64,000 nucleotides of DNA from PSRF01 sp051000815. Its GTDB lineage: Bacteria; Acidobacteriota; Blastocatellia; Pyrinomonadales; Pyrinomonadaceae. Below, in pieces: positions 42,413-52,200 of the stretch (position 1 is its first letter; each line of letters opens with the position of its first letter). The notes under the pieces are model-generated. The model did not search any database. It was given only the letters and a program-made list of their open reading frames with translations, and was not told the origin of the DNA. The stretch covers positions 1 to 64,000 of the forward strand of contig JBPCNX010000024.1 in NCBI GenBank assembly GCA_051000815.1, written 5' to 3'. A program made the translations under genes and the position numbers.

Positions 42413-45274
42413 ATGCTAGGCGCCATGAGCAGACCCTTCCCCCAGTCCGATGAAGAAATCATTGATGCGCCTCCACCCAGGCGTCATCATTGGCGGCGCT
42501 GGTTTTTAGGCGGCCTGGTGCTGCTATTCATCATCCTCTCGCGGAGTCTCTCAATCTATGTGTCCGCTCTTTGGTTCGGATCCCTCGGCTATTCCAGCGT
42601 GTACTGGTACATCCTCAAACTGAAAGTGGTTCTCTTCCTGGCTTTTTTGGTTTTGACTCTTGCGATCCTGCGCGGCGCCTTCTGGTTGCTGGAACGAATG
42701 TTTGCCGCACACGTGCTGGAACCGCGGACCATCATGCTCAACAATCAACCCTTCCAGGTTGCGCCGGCAAGGTTCTTGCGGCCGGTGTCGTGGGCTGTCG
42801 CGTTGGTCTTCGGCCTCTTCTCCGGCCTGGCGATGAAGTCTAAGTGGTTGGAGTTTGCAAACTATGTAAATCAAGCTCCCACTTCCCTCTACGATCCGAT
42901 ATTTCAGAAATCTTTGGCGTTTTATCTGTTCTCGCTGCCCATCCTGGATTCGATTAGCTCCTGGCTGGTGACGCTGACCTTTGTGATCCTCTGCGCCGCC
43001 CTGCTCTATTCCCTGCTTTCCATCCCGCAGAAGGTGCTCAAAAGCGCCCGGTCCCTTTCCTCTAAAACTGCGTTCGCGGCCGTCTCAATTGGGCTCGCTG
43101 CATTCCTGCTGGCGCTTGCGTGGCGCACCTGGCTTTCGCGATTTCCCTACCTCTGGAGCGATCATCAAACAATTTCCGGCGTGACCTATACCGAGGCAAA
43201 CTACCTCCTTCCGGGTTTGTTATTCGTCGCCGTGGCGCTTGTTATAGCTGCTCTCATTTCACTGATTAATGCATTCACCAAACGTGGTTTGCGCCTGCTC
43301 TTTATGGCGCTGGCGATTCCGATAGCGGTTTACGTAGTCGGCGTGGTTATAGTCCCCACCTATGTGCACAGCTTCATCGTCAAACCGAACGAAATAGGCC
43401 GAGAGACACCTTACATCGAACACAATATCGCCTGGACCCGGCGGGCCTTTGGTTTGGAACAGATAGAATCGCGCGAGTTTGAAGCTGAACCTTCGATTGA
43501 AGCGCTCAACCTTGATGCCAATCGTGCGACTCTGGAAAATATCAGGCTCTGGGATTGGCGCGCCTTACAGGACACGCTCAAGCAGGTTCAAACTATTCGC
43601 ACTTACTACGACTTCCTTGATGTCGACGTAGATCGCTACTCGCTGGGCGGGCAGACACGCCAGGTAATGTTGGCGGCTCGCGAACTCGATGTAGAGAAGT
43701 TGCCCGAATCTTCGCGCAACTGGATCAACGAAAAACTGATTTACACCCACGGCTACGGCGTGACGATGAATACCGCAAACGGTTTCACACCAGAAGGAAT
43801 GCCTCGCTTCGTGCTTTCTGATATGCCGATTAAGTCGAGCGCCCCGGAGGCCGTCGTCACAAGACCGCAGATTTACTATGGCCAGAAGACTGACACCGAC
43901 GTTTACGTGAAAACCGCGCAAAAGGAGTTTGATTTTCCTCAGGGCGAGACCAACACTTACACGACTTACGAAGGCACTGGAGGAATCGAGATCGGGGGAC
44001 GCTTTCGGCGCATGCTACTGGCCTGGGCGCTTGACGATCTCTCCAAGCTCCCATTCTCCGACGACATCACGCCGCAAAGCCGGGTGCTGATTCATCGGAA
44101 CATCCGCGAAATCGTTGATGGGATCGCGCCGTTCCTTATCTACGATAACGATCCTTACATGGTTGTCAGTAAAGACGGGCGACTCTTTTGGATGCTCGAC
44201 GCCTTTACCGAATCAACGCGATTTCCTTACTCGCGCCATCACCAGGTTGGCGGAGATACAGTCAATTACATTCGCAACAGTGTTAAGGTAGTCATCGATG
44301 CTTATAACGGCTCAGTCGACTTCTACGTTTTCGATCTTCAGGACCCGATAGTCGCAACCTACCGAGCAATTTTTCCTTCTCTCTTCAAGGACGCTTCTCT
44401 CATGCCCGCGGATTTGCGTTCACACGTTCGCTATCCGGAGACACTCATTCGAGTTCAAGCAGAGGTCTATGGTCTCTATCACACACAAAGTCCCAAGGTT
44501 TTCTTCCAGCGGGAAGACGTTTGGAGTGTTGCTAGTCAGCTTGGTATCGATGACCAGAATAAAAAACAGGCCCAACCGATTGACCCTTACTATGTCCTGA
44601 TGCAGCTTCCCGGCGAACCAGGGCCCAGCGAGTTTGCTTTGATTCTGCCGTTCACGCCGTCCAATCGGAATAACATGATCGGCTGGATGGCCGGCCGAAG
44701 TGATGGTGAGAATTACGGCAAGCTCCTGGTCTACAACTTTCCCGAGTCGCGCCTGATCGAGGGACCGCTGCAGATTGAAGCTCGTATCGATCAGAACGCC
44801 CAACTCTCAGCGCAGTTCAGTCTCTGGAACCAGCAAGGGTCGCGCGTTCTGCGCGGACACCTGCTGGTGATTCCAATTGGACGCTCATTGCTTTACGTGG
44901 AGCCCGTCTATCTGCAGGCGCAACGCAGTCCGATGCCTGAGCTGCGCCTCGTTGTCCTGGCAATCCAGGAGCGAGTGGCCTATGGGCAAAGTTTTGAAGA
45001 GGCGCTGAGCAACCTCATCGGCGAGGCAGGAAAGACGGCTTTGCCGGCAGCCGAGCAAACGACTGACAAGCCTTCGCCAGGCGCGACACCACCAGTGGCT
45101 TCTGCAATTCCGACGGCCGCGTCGACATTCCAACAACTTGTTATTCGGGCCATCCAGGAGTTTGAGGAGTATGAGCGGCTCACCGCCCAGGGTAAGCATG
45201 CCGAGGCGGGCCAGAAACTGGAGCAACACAAGCGCACTCTTGATGAGTTGCGGCGCATGGGAACCAAACCCTAA
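42413..45274 (+). CDS. UPF0182 family membrane protein
   Basis: A 953-residue protein of UPF0182. The N-terminal third holds seven membrane segments (about 28-50, 60-85, 105-125, 160-200, 215-235, 265-290, 295-320). The rest is a large soluble region with family blocks: NEIGRETPYIEHNIAWTRRAFGL, NGFTPEGMPRFVLSDMP, GGRFRRMLLAWALDD, LFWMLDAFTESTRFPYS, EDVWSVASQ. Length is normal. Function is unknown; it is frequent in Actinobacteria and Acidobacteria. ATG at 42413 or 42425. The C-terminal 60 residues after a Pro/Ala/Thr linker may be a separate helix (IRAIQEFEEYERLTAQGKHAEAG). Confidence 0.93.
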   Translation: MLGAMSRPFPQSDEEIIDAPPPRRHHWRRWFLGGLVLLFIILSRSLSIYVSALWFGSLGYSSVYWYILKLKVVLFLAFLVLTLAILRGAFWLLERMFAAHVLEPRTIMLNNQPFQVAPARFLRPVSWAVALVFGLFSGLAMKSKWLEFANYVNQAPTSLYDPIFQKSLAFYLFSLPILDSISSWLVTLTFVILCAALLYSLLSIPQKVLKSARSLSSKTAFAAVSIGLAAFLLALAWRTWLSRFPYLWSDHQTISGVTYTEANYLLPGLLFVAVALVIAALISLINAFTKRGLRLLFMALAIPIAVYVVGVVIVPTYVHSFIVKPNEIGRETPYIEHNIAWTRRAFGLEQIESREFEAEPSIEALNLDANRATLENIRLWDWRALQDTLKQVQTIRTYYDFLDVDVDRYSLGGQTRQVMLAARELDVEKLPESSRNWINEKLIYTHGYGVTMNTANGFTPEGMPRFVLSDMPIKSSAPEAVVTRPQIYYGQKTDTDVYVKTAQKEFDFPQGETNTYTTYEGTGGIEIGGRFRRMLLAWALDDLSKLPFSDDITPQSRVLIHRNIREIVDGIAPFLIYDNDPYMVVSKDGRLFWMLDAFTESTRFPYSRHHQVGGDTVNYIRNSVKVVIDAYNGSVDFYVFDLQDPIVATYRAIFPSLFKDASLMPADLRSHVRYPETLIRVQAEVYGLYHTQSPKVFFQREDVWSVASQLGIDDQNKKQAQPIDPYYVLMQLPGEPGPSEFALILPFTPSNRNNMIGWMAGRSDGENYGKLLVYNFPESRLIEGPLQIEARIDQNAQLSAQFSLWNQQGSRVLRGHLLVIPIGRSLLYVEPVYLQAQRSPMPELRLVVLAIQERVAYGQSFEEALSNLIGEAGKTALPAAEQTTDKPSPGATPPVASAIPTAASTFQQLVIRAIQEFEEYERLTAQGKHAEAGQKLEQHKRTLDELRRMGTKP

Positions 45275-45375
45275 ACGGGCTCTCAGTTCTTCGTTGTGAG
45301 TTTCAGAAGTCGATGAGAATGGAGGGAGTCGAATCGGCTAACTGTTGCACTTTCGCAGAGGAGGAAGAACCGTAG

Positions 45376-45696
45376 ATGGCTCAGTATCTGCTCATCGAGT
45401 CGCGCGATCCGTTTGAATCCAACGACGTTGGCTTCTACTACGACTTGGCCAAAGGGCTGGTCGAGGGCGGTGACCAGGTGACGCTGTTCCTCGTCCAGAA
45501 CGGTGTGCTGCCCGCGCGCCCGTCGGCGCACTCGGCCGCGCTCAGCGCACTGGCACGGAGCGGGGTGACGGTGCTCGCCGATGACTTCTCATTACAGGAA
45601 CGCGGCATCGCCAAGCTGGCCGAGGGCATCGCCGCGGCCCCCGTCGAGGTTGTCTTGGACCACCTCGCGGCCGGCCACAAGACCATCTGGCACTAG
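45376..45696 (+). CDS. DsrE-family protein (DsrE-cluster gene 1)
   Basis: A 106-residue DsrE/TusD-type sulfur-relay fold: YLLIESRDPFESNDVGFYYDLAKGLVEGGDQVTLFLVQNGVL, then GVTVLADDFSLQERGI. There is no cysteine in the usual active position, so it may be a structural partner. First of three short genes. Its base composition is visibly richer in G and C than the preceding UPF0182 gene, with GCC, CTC and GTC codons dominating, suggesting transfer. GAGGAGG lies about 11 bases before the ATG. Confidence 0.85.
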   Translation: MAQYLLIESRDPFESNDVGFYYDLAKGLVEGGDQVTLFLVQNGVLPARPSAHSAALSALARSGVTVLADDFSLQERGIAKLAEGIAAAPVEVVLDHLAAGHKTIWH

Positions 45697-45706
45697 GAGA
45701 CGAAGC

Positions 45707-46117
45707 ATGTCAAAGAAGACTCTGACCGTTGCGCTCATGGATCCTCCCTACGAGTCTGAGAACCTGACCACGGCGTTTCGCATCCTCGACGTCGCCGCCC
45801 GGCGCGGGTACCACATCAACGTTTTTGCCTACGAGGGGGCCGCGGGCCTCGCGTTCGTGCGCCAAACGCCGCACCCGAACCCCGTCCACGGCAAGGACGT
45901 GGCCGAGGAGAACCACCCCACCACCAAGGATCAGGTCGCGGCCCTGCTCGTCGAAGCTGAGAAGAACGGCGGCAAGGTGGACTGGGTCAACTGTGGCATG
46001 TGCGTCGACGAGCGCGGCGTCAACGAGTTCGTGCCGGGCACGCGGCGCGGCTCGCCGGCCGACTTCCACGCCTTCATCGAGGCGTCGGACAACGTTCTTG
46101 TCATCCCGACCAAGTGA
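45707..46117 (+). CDS. DsrE-family protein (DsrE-cluster gene 2)
   Basis: A 136-residue DsrE-fold protein. It contains two cysteines in VNCGMCVDERGVNEF, the probable active loop. Start ATG at 45707 with AGGAG six bases upstream, ten bases after the previous stop. Other landmarks: TVALMDPPYESENLTTAFRILD, ending NVLVIPTK. It would be the sulfur-accepting or redox-active member if the trio works like TusBCD or DsrEFH. High-GC codon use as in the flanking two genes. No TusA, DsrC or sulfur oxidation genes are nearby. Confidence 0.85.
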   Translation: MSKKTLTVALMDPPYESENLTTAFRILDVAARRGYHINVFAYEGAAGLAFVRQTPHPNPVHGKDVAEENHPTTKDQVAALLVEAEKNGGKVDWVNCGMCVDERGVNEFVPGTRRGSPADFHAFIEASDNVLVIPTK

Positions 46118-46126
46118 GGTGAAGCG

Positions 46127-46516
46127 GTGGCCAAGAAGACGCTGAACATCGTGGAGTCGGCCTATCGGGCCGTGATGGAAGAGCAGGATGACACCATCCT
46201 CTGGCTGCTGGCCGCGATGCAGGGTGCGGGTGCGGAGCACACCGTGGTGCTGCGCGGCAACGCAGTGAACTACGCGGTCGCCGGCCAGGGAGTCCCGGGC
46301 CTCACGGTCGGCGAGTGGAAACAGACCCAGGCACCGAAGATGGATCGCGACGTCCTGGACCTGATCGAGAAGCGGAGGATCCCCGTGTACGTCGTCGCCG
46401 AGGACCTCGCAGACCGCGGGATCGAAAGCGGCGCGCTGGTGCCGGGCGTACTGCTGCTGCCACGGACGGCGCTGCCCGCGCTCTTCACCGAGTACGAGCT
46501 GGTTGCCCACTGGTAG
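46127..46516 (+). CDS. DsrE/DsrH-like protein (DsrE-cluster gene 3)
   Basis: A 129-residue small protein with a DsrE-like fold: TLNIVESAYRAVMEEQDDTILWLLAAMQGAGAEHTVVLRGNAVNYAVAGQG, then VYVVAEDLADRGI. The start is GTG at 46127 with GAGGTGAAG just upstream, nine bases after the previous gene. No cysteine. In an illustrative 60-base line (46201-46260) 44 positions are G or C, against 32 of 60 in UPF0182 at 44701-44760. The antisense strand is open for 266 codons, a by-product of the composition. Last of the trio. Confidence 0.8.
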   Translation: MAKKTLNIVESAYRAVMEEQDDTILWLLAAMQGAGAEHTVVLRGNAVNYAVAGQGVPGLTVGEWKQTQAPKMDRDVLDLIEKRRIPVYVVAEDLADRGIESGALVPGVLLLPRTALPALFTEYELVAHW

Positions 46517-46922
46517 CCCGGGGTCGCTGCGGAGCGGCGCGAGGGTCTCGTTGAGGATCTCGTACCCGCAGGTACTCCTTGAGGGTGAGGTGGTCCTAAC
46601 TTCTAGAACTCACATCCGTCCCAGTCCCGGGCCCCCCGGGGCACCGATTGTGACCTTCCGCCATCCTCCTGTCTTCCAACCAGCTGAACCCCCCATTTAA
46701 CTTAAACCTTGCAGCTTCTGAACACCCTCCCCTGCTCGCTGTCGAAGCTAACGCTAGCACTTTTATTAGGGTTTGCGCATTTCCGTATCTCAATTGTATG
46801 GCGTGCGCATACACGCCAAAACGTACTTGCGCGAATCCTGGCAAAATGCGGTATATTGGCAGGCCTTAGCTCGATGGTTAGAAACCAGAGCCTTATGCTT
46901 CTGGCTTTCCCTTGGAGGAACT
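46517..46922. other. Intergenic region after the DsrE cluster, with a candidate promoter
   Basis: High GC continues to about 46640, including a GC-rich palindrome (CCCGGGCCCCCCGGGG, 46626-46641), and then drops sharply, which may mark the edge of a transferred segment. TTGCGC (46827-46832) and TATATT (46852-46857), spaced by 19, could be the promoter of the following phosphatase gene. Sequence at 46870-46912 looks slightly tRNA-like but is not a tRNA. Confidence 0.5.
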
Positions 46923-47585
46923 GTGGCAGCGGCGGCTTTTTACGACCTGGAAGGCACACTGGTGAGCACCAATCTGGTGCACACCCTTGGCTTCTACTCC
47001 AGGAACCAGCCCGGCCTCTTAAAAAGCTTCAAGAAGAGCGCATCGACGCTGCTTAGCATTCCCGTCTTCGCTATCACCGACCAGTACAGCAGGAAGGTTT
47101 TCAATGACCTTTACTTCAAGCGATACAAAGGACAGTCAGAAGATCGCCTTCGCTTCCTGGCTGATGAGTTGTTTGAGACGGTCTTGAAACCGGCAGTATT
47201 CCCCGGCACCTACGAGTTGCTGGCGAAGTCGAGCAGTCTGGGCTTGCGTCAGGTGGTCGTCACGGGAGCTCTGGACGTTTCAGTAAAGCCGCTGATGGAG
47301 CACCTCGGTATTACTGAGTATGTTGCTAACCGGTTGGAGTTTGTTAACGGCATCGCGACAGGACGATTGTTGCCGCCCGTAATGGCTGCAGCCACGAAGG
47401 CTTCCTGGATTCGAGTGTTTGCAGAACGCGAGGGCCTGAGTTTGAGCGACTCTTTTGCCTATACCGACAGCATGAGCGATCTGCCGATGCTTTCGGTCGT
47501 CGGTCACCCCGCAGCGATTAACCCCGACATGCGCTTGCGCCAAACCGCGCTGCATCACGATTGGCCGATACTCAGTCTTAAGTGA
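46923..47585 (+). CDS. HAD-IB family phosphatase (SerB-like)
   Basis: A 220-residue HAD hydrolase subfamily IB protein. Motif I AFYDLEGTLVSTN (DxE, an unusual second acidic residue in place of DxD), motif II VVVTGALD, Lys in KASWIRVFAERE, and motif III SFAYTDSMSDLPML. The GTG at 46923 has GGAGG five bases upstream and starts the domain; upstream frame to 46773 is not conserved. Related proteins dephosphorylate phosphoserine or lipid and sugar phosphates. It heads the cluster with the LarA-like protein, the ElbD-like enzyme and an SDR, so a lipid-phosphate substrate is possible. Confidence 0.88.
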   Translation: MAAAAFYDLEGTLVSTNLVHTLGFYSRNQPGLLKSFKKSASTLLSIPVFAITDQYSRKVFNDLYFKRYKGQSEDRLRFLADELFETVLKPAVFPGTYELLAKSSSLGLRQVVVTGALDVSVKPLMEHLGITEYVANRLEFVNGIATGRLLPPVMAAATKASWIRVFAEREGLSLSDSFAYTDSMSDLPMLSVVGHPAAINPDMRLRQTALHHDWPILSLK

Positions 47586-47655
47586 GAACAATGAGATTCG
47601 CGTCAGCCGGGCTGTGGAAGAGCCCTGCGCGGTAGGTTACGGACAATAGAACATC

Positions 47656-49254
47656 ATGGCCCTTCAACTAAGACGAAAGACTCACGAATCCGTTGTCTAC
47701 ATCGATCGCGACAGCGCGCCGCGGATCATGCCTTCAGGCGAGGACTTCATTCTCGAAGATCTTCCTATTGGCACGCGCGTACTTTATCCCAATCCTCCGA
47801 TGAAGGGCCTACCGAATCGCGAAGCGGCGATCAGGTACGCCCTTAACCATCCGCATGGTTGCGATCCCCTGTTTGCCCAACTGGAACCAGGGATGCGTGT
47901 CACTGTAGCGGTGGACGACATCAGCCTGCCTTTGCCGCCGATGGCCACCCCCGACATCCGTCAAACCGTCCTGGAAATCGTTCTCGATATGCTGGCAGGG
48001 CATGGTGTGGACGACGTCCACATCGTGATCGCCAATTCCCTGCACCGCAAGATGACGGAATGGGAAATGAAGCGGATGGTGGGAACCAGAATATTTGACG
48101 CCTATTATCCCGACCGTTACTACAACCACGATGCCGAATGGACGGAAGGGATGGTCAAGATTGGCGAGACGAAGCACAAAGAACCGCTGGTGTTGAATCG
48201 CCGAGCGGCTGAAAGCGACCTCTTGATCTACGTCAATATCAATCTTGTGCTGATGGATGGGGGGCACAAGTCTGTCGCCGTCGGTTTGTGCGACTACGAA
48301 TCGTTACGGGCCCATCACGAGCCGCAGACGATTCGCGACTCCGATAGCTACATGGATCCCGCCCGTTCCGAGTTGAATCACAAGATCCACCGTCTGGGGA
48401 AAATTGTTGATGAGCATCTCAACGTCTTTCACATCGAGACTGCCATTAACAATCGCATGTACAAAGGCGACATGGATTTTCTCTTGAAGAACGAAGACGA
48501 CTTTACAGCCTTCGATCGAATGAAATTTGAGGCAATGCGGTACACCATGGGCAAGTTACCGCGCGCTGCCAGGCGTAAGTTGCTTCACACACGACCAGCT
48601 CAGTATGAAATGATCGCCTGCCACGCAGGAAAGACTGAGCCCGTTCACGACAAGATCGTCGCCAAGGCGTTCGAGCAGTATGCGATTCCGGTTCGCGGCC
48701 AGTGTGACATTCTGATAACCGGCATTCCCGACATTTCGCCGTACAACGTGTATTCAATCTTGAATCCATTGCTGGTGCAGGTGATGGGCCTTGGTTATCA
48801 CTTCAATTTCTATCGCAACAAGCCGCTACTGAAGAAAGGCGGAGTGCTGATCATTCATCATCCCTGCTACGACGAGTTTGATCATAAATTCCACCCGAGC
48901 TACATCGAATTCTTTAACCGCTTGCTTCCGGAAACACGAGACGCCTTCGTGTTGCGCGACAAGTACGAACGCGAGTTCGCGAACAATCCCAGCTACGTTG
49001 AGATGTACCGCCGCGGCAATGCCTATCACGGCGCCCACCCGTTCTTCATGTGGTATTGGGGTGAGAACGGGCGGCAGCACGTGGGCAAGGTGATCGCCGC
49101 CGGCGCCGAAAACGCTCACGTCCCGGCAATGCTCGGTTGGGAGCGCGCTGACAACCTGACCGAAGCCATCGCGATGGCCCGCAGTTACATGGGTAATTCC
49201 GCCGAGATCACCATGCTGCACCAACCGATGATCGGCATCGCAGACATGGAGTAG
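47656..49254 (+). CDS. LarA-like (DUF2088) protein
   Basis: A 532-residue protein with an N-terminal LarA-like (DUF2088) domain: MRVTVAVDDISLPLPPM, IVIANSLHRKMTEWEMKRMVG, YVNINLVLMDGGHKSVAVGLCDYE. A longer C-terminal part follows (GQCDILITGIPDISPYNVYSILNPLLVQVM, then HHPCYDEFDHKFHPSYIEFFNRLLP). LarA is the nickel-pincer-dependent lactate racemase; here the central motif (GGHKS) differs from the HWLAG-like text of true LarA, and no larB, larC or larE genes are adjacent, so racemase activity is not assumed. The gene lies 70 bases after the HAD gene and 25 before the megaenzyme, strongly suggesting a lipid pathway role. Confidence 0.85.
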   Translation: MALQLRRKTHESVVYIDRDSAPRIMPSGEDFILEDLPIGTRVLYPNPPMKGLPNREAAIRYALNHPHGCDPLFAQLEPGMRVTVAVDDISLPLPPMATPDIRQTVLEIVLDMLAGHGVDDVHIVIANSLHRKMTEWEMKRMVGTRIFDAYYPDRYYNHDAEWTEGMVKIGETKHKEPLVLNRRAAESDLLIYVNINLVLMDGGHKSVAVGLCDYESLRAHHEPQTIRDSDSYMDPARSELNHKIHRLGKIVDEHLNVFHIETAINNRMYKGDMDFLLKNEDDFTAFDRMKFEAMRYTMGKLPRAARRKLLHTRPAQYEMIACHAGKTEPVHDKIVAKAFEQYAIPVRGQCDILITGIPDISPYNVYSILNPLLVQVMGLGYHFNFYRNKPLLKKGGVLIIHHPCYDEFDHKFHPSYIEFFNRLLPETRDAFVLRDKYEREFANNPSYVEMYRRGNAYHGAHPFFMWYWGENGRQHVGKVIAAGAENAHVPAMLGWERADNLTEAIAMARSYMGNSAEITMLHQPMIGIADME

Positions 49255-49278
49255 CCCACAACGTTGGTAATGACCTAA

Positions 49279-52200
49279 ATGGTAGCGAAGAACTACGACA
49301 AACTTAAGTTCGGACAGTTGCTGCAAGACAGTAAGTTGTCGCCGACTGAGATTTTCCAGGACCGCAGGATTTTTCTGATTGGCGGAACCGGCTTCCTCGG
49401 GAAAGTTACGCTTAGCATGCTGCTGCATCGCTTTCCCAATGTTGGTCGCGTCTACGTGTCTGTGCGCGCTCGTTCGCAGGAGGAGTCTGAAACTCGCTTT
49501 TGGAACAGCGTAATTACCGCGCCACCTTTTAATCCGCTTCGCGAAAGATATGGCACTGCACTCGAAGGTTTCGTTCGCAGCAAGGTTGTAGTTCTGGGCG
49601 GCGACATCGGTGACAGCAATCTCGGTTACACGGAGGAAGAGGCACAACGAGTTGCCGATGACATCGACATCATCATCAACAGCGCGGGCAACGTTACCTT
49701 CAACCCTACGCTCGAGAGCGCGCTACGCACGAATGTTGTCGGTACTCAGAATGTCATCGCCTTTGCCCGCCGGATGAAGCGACCGGCGCTCGTCCACGTT
49801 TCCACCTGCTTCGTCGCCGGCAACCGCCAGGGCACAGTCTGGGAAAGCGATCCGGTAATGGGTTATTTCCCCCGCAAGAACGAACTGGCAGGCGTGGATT
49901 TTTCCGTCGAGCAGGAAATCAAAGACTGCGCCCGCTTAGCAGAGCGGGTTAAGCAGGAAGCGAAAGACGCGATGATGGTGGCGCGTTTTCGGGAACTCGC
50001 GCGCCGGCGTTTAATTGAAGAGGGACGTGACGAAGACGATCCTGATGCCCTTGGACTCGCGGTCGCCCGCGAGCGCAAAGTCTGGACGCGCACTCGTTTG
50101 ACGGATTTAGGAGTGGAACGATCTGCATGGTGGGGCTGGCCAAACATCTATACCTACACCAAGGCGCTCGGCGAACAGCTTGTTGCGGCCGAAACGGGAA
50201 TCGTCCGCAGTATAGTTCGTCCCAGTATTGTCGAGTCGGCCCTTTCATTTCCTTTTCCGGGTTGGAACGAAGGTTTTACTACGACTGCTCCGATCATTTT
50301 TCTGGTCTTGAAGGGCCAAACGCAAATTCCCGCCAACGATAAGTTGATCCTCGACATCACTCCCGTCGATCAAGTGGCATCCGTAATGTTGACCGTGGCG
50401 GCCCAGGCGTGTGTTGAAGAACCTCGACTCGTTTACCAGGCGGCCACAGGCGATGCAAATCCTGCAACCATGGAGCGCATTATTTCTTTGGTTGGTCTCT
50501 ACAAGCGAAAACATTTTCAGGAAAAGGAGACCGGCATCAAGCTTCTGAACAAAGCCGCCGCCCGAATGGCGCCGCATCCGGTTTCTACCGCAAGGTTCGA
50601 GGCAACATCGATCCCGATGTTCAACTCCGCCGCAAAGAAAGCTTCGGCCTTGCTTGATAACGCGCGACCGCGTTGGGGCGGCGGACGTATCGTGGAAGTC
50701 ATCGATCGAGTAAAGGCAAGCGTTGATCGCGTTGAAGAGGTGACGCGCGAAACCACCGACTCGTTCGAGATTTTTCGGCCGTTCACCATTGAAAACGCGT
50801 ACGTCTTTCGATCCGACAACGTGCGTTCGTTGTTCGAGCGGATCAGACAAGACGAACAAGCACTCCTGACCTGGAATCCGGAAAAGTTTGACTGGTACGA
50901 CTATTGGATCAACATCCATATTCCCGGCCTGAAGAAGTGGGTGTTTCCCAAGCTTGAAGACGACATGCGCGCCCAACCGAAGCGCACCTACACCTACCGC
51001 GATTTACTCGAACTGTTTGAAACCTCGACCAAACGGCATGCGACGCGAGTAGCCATGCGGATCGAACGCGATGAACGCACGGAGCAATATACTTATGCCG
51101 ATCTGAATGAACTTGCCACCCGCGCGGGAGCCTTTCTAGCGAGTGAGGGCATCGGGCCCGGCGATCGCGTAATGCTCTTCAGTCACAACGCGCCTGAGTG
51201 GGGCATGACTTATTTTGGTGTTCTCAAGACCGGCGCCAGTTGTATTCCGGTGGATCCGGAAAGCAAGGTTAATGAAATTCTCAACTTCGCCCGCGCGGGC
51301 GATGCCGCCGGGCTTGTGATCAGCGAAAAGCTCGATGAAGAACGCCCTGAGCTGCGCCAGCGATTGGCCGATGAAGGACTCACGCTGTCCGTTTGGACGT
51401 TCGCTCAGGTCTTTGCCCTTCCTGACGAAGAGACAGAGGGCCAACGCATCGCTCTGTTGCCCCAGAAGGTGCAGGCACAGGCCGTAGCCTCTTTGATTTT
51501 TACTTCCGGCACAACCGGACGACCCAAAGGCGTGATGCTTTCGCATCGCAATCTGACGAGCATGGTCTCAATGCTCTCCTCCGTCTTCGACATGTCCACG
51601 CGGGATGGAGTGCTATCCGTCTTACCTCTGCATCACACGTTTGAATTCTCGACGGGCTTTCTGACGCCCCTCAGCCGCGGCGCACAGATCACCTACTTAC
51701 CGGAGTTAACCAGCGACGCCCTGGCCCGCGCGATCAAGAACGGCCATGTCACCGGAATGGTGGGTGTCCCGGCGCTTTGGGAACTGCTGCACCGGCGTAT
51801 CAAGAACCGCCTTTACGAAAGAAGCGATTGGATCGGCAAAACTGCAGACGTTCTGATCAAAGCCAATTTCTGGCTGCGCGAGAAGACCCCACTTAATCTG
51901 GGCCCAGTAGTCTTCTACCCGATTCACGAGGGACTCGGCGGGCGAATTCGATATTTCATCAGCGGGGGTTCGGCGTTAAGCGAAAAAATCCATCAGGACT
52001 TTCAGGGTCTGGGTTTCACGATTCTGGAAGGCTATGGACTCACTGAAGCATCGCCGGTGCTTACCGTGACGCGACCGGAAAATCGCATGCTGACCGGCAG
52101 TGTCGGCAAGCCTTTGCCAGGTGTGCAGGTTCAAATTGCCGGTGCCGATGCGACTGGAGTGGGCGAGGTGATTGCTCGCGGGCCCAATGTCATGCTTGGT

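Noticed and set aside
45710..46510. 266-codon open frame on the minus strand
   Set aside because: It is the antisense of the GC-rich DsrE genes, which have their own ribosome sites and family motifs on the plus strand.
46868..46930. tRNA-like start (GCCTTAGCTCGATGG followed by a CCAGA..TCTGG stem)
   Set aside because: No T-loop, wrong anticodon loop length and no acceptor pairing; it lies in the leader of the HAD gene.
48826..49647. 273-codon minus-strand frame
   Set aside because: It is antisense to the LarA-like and ElbD-like genes, whose domains are clear.
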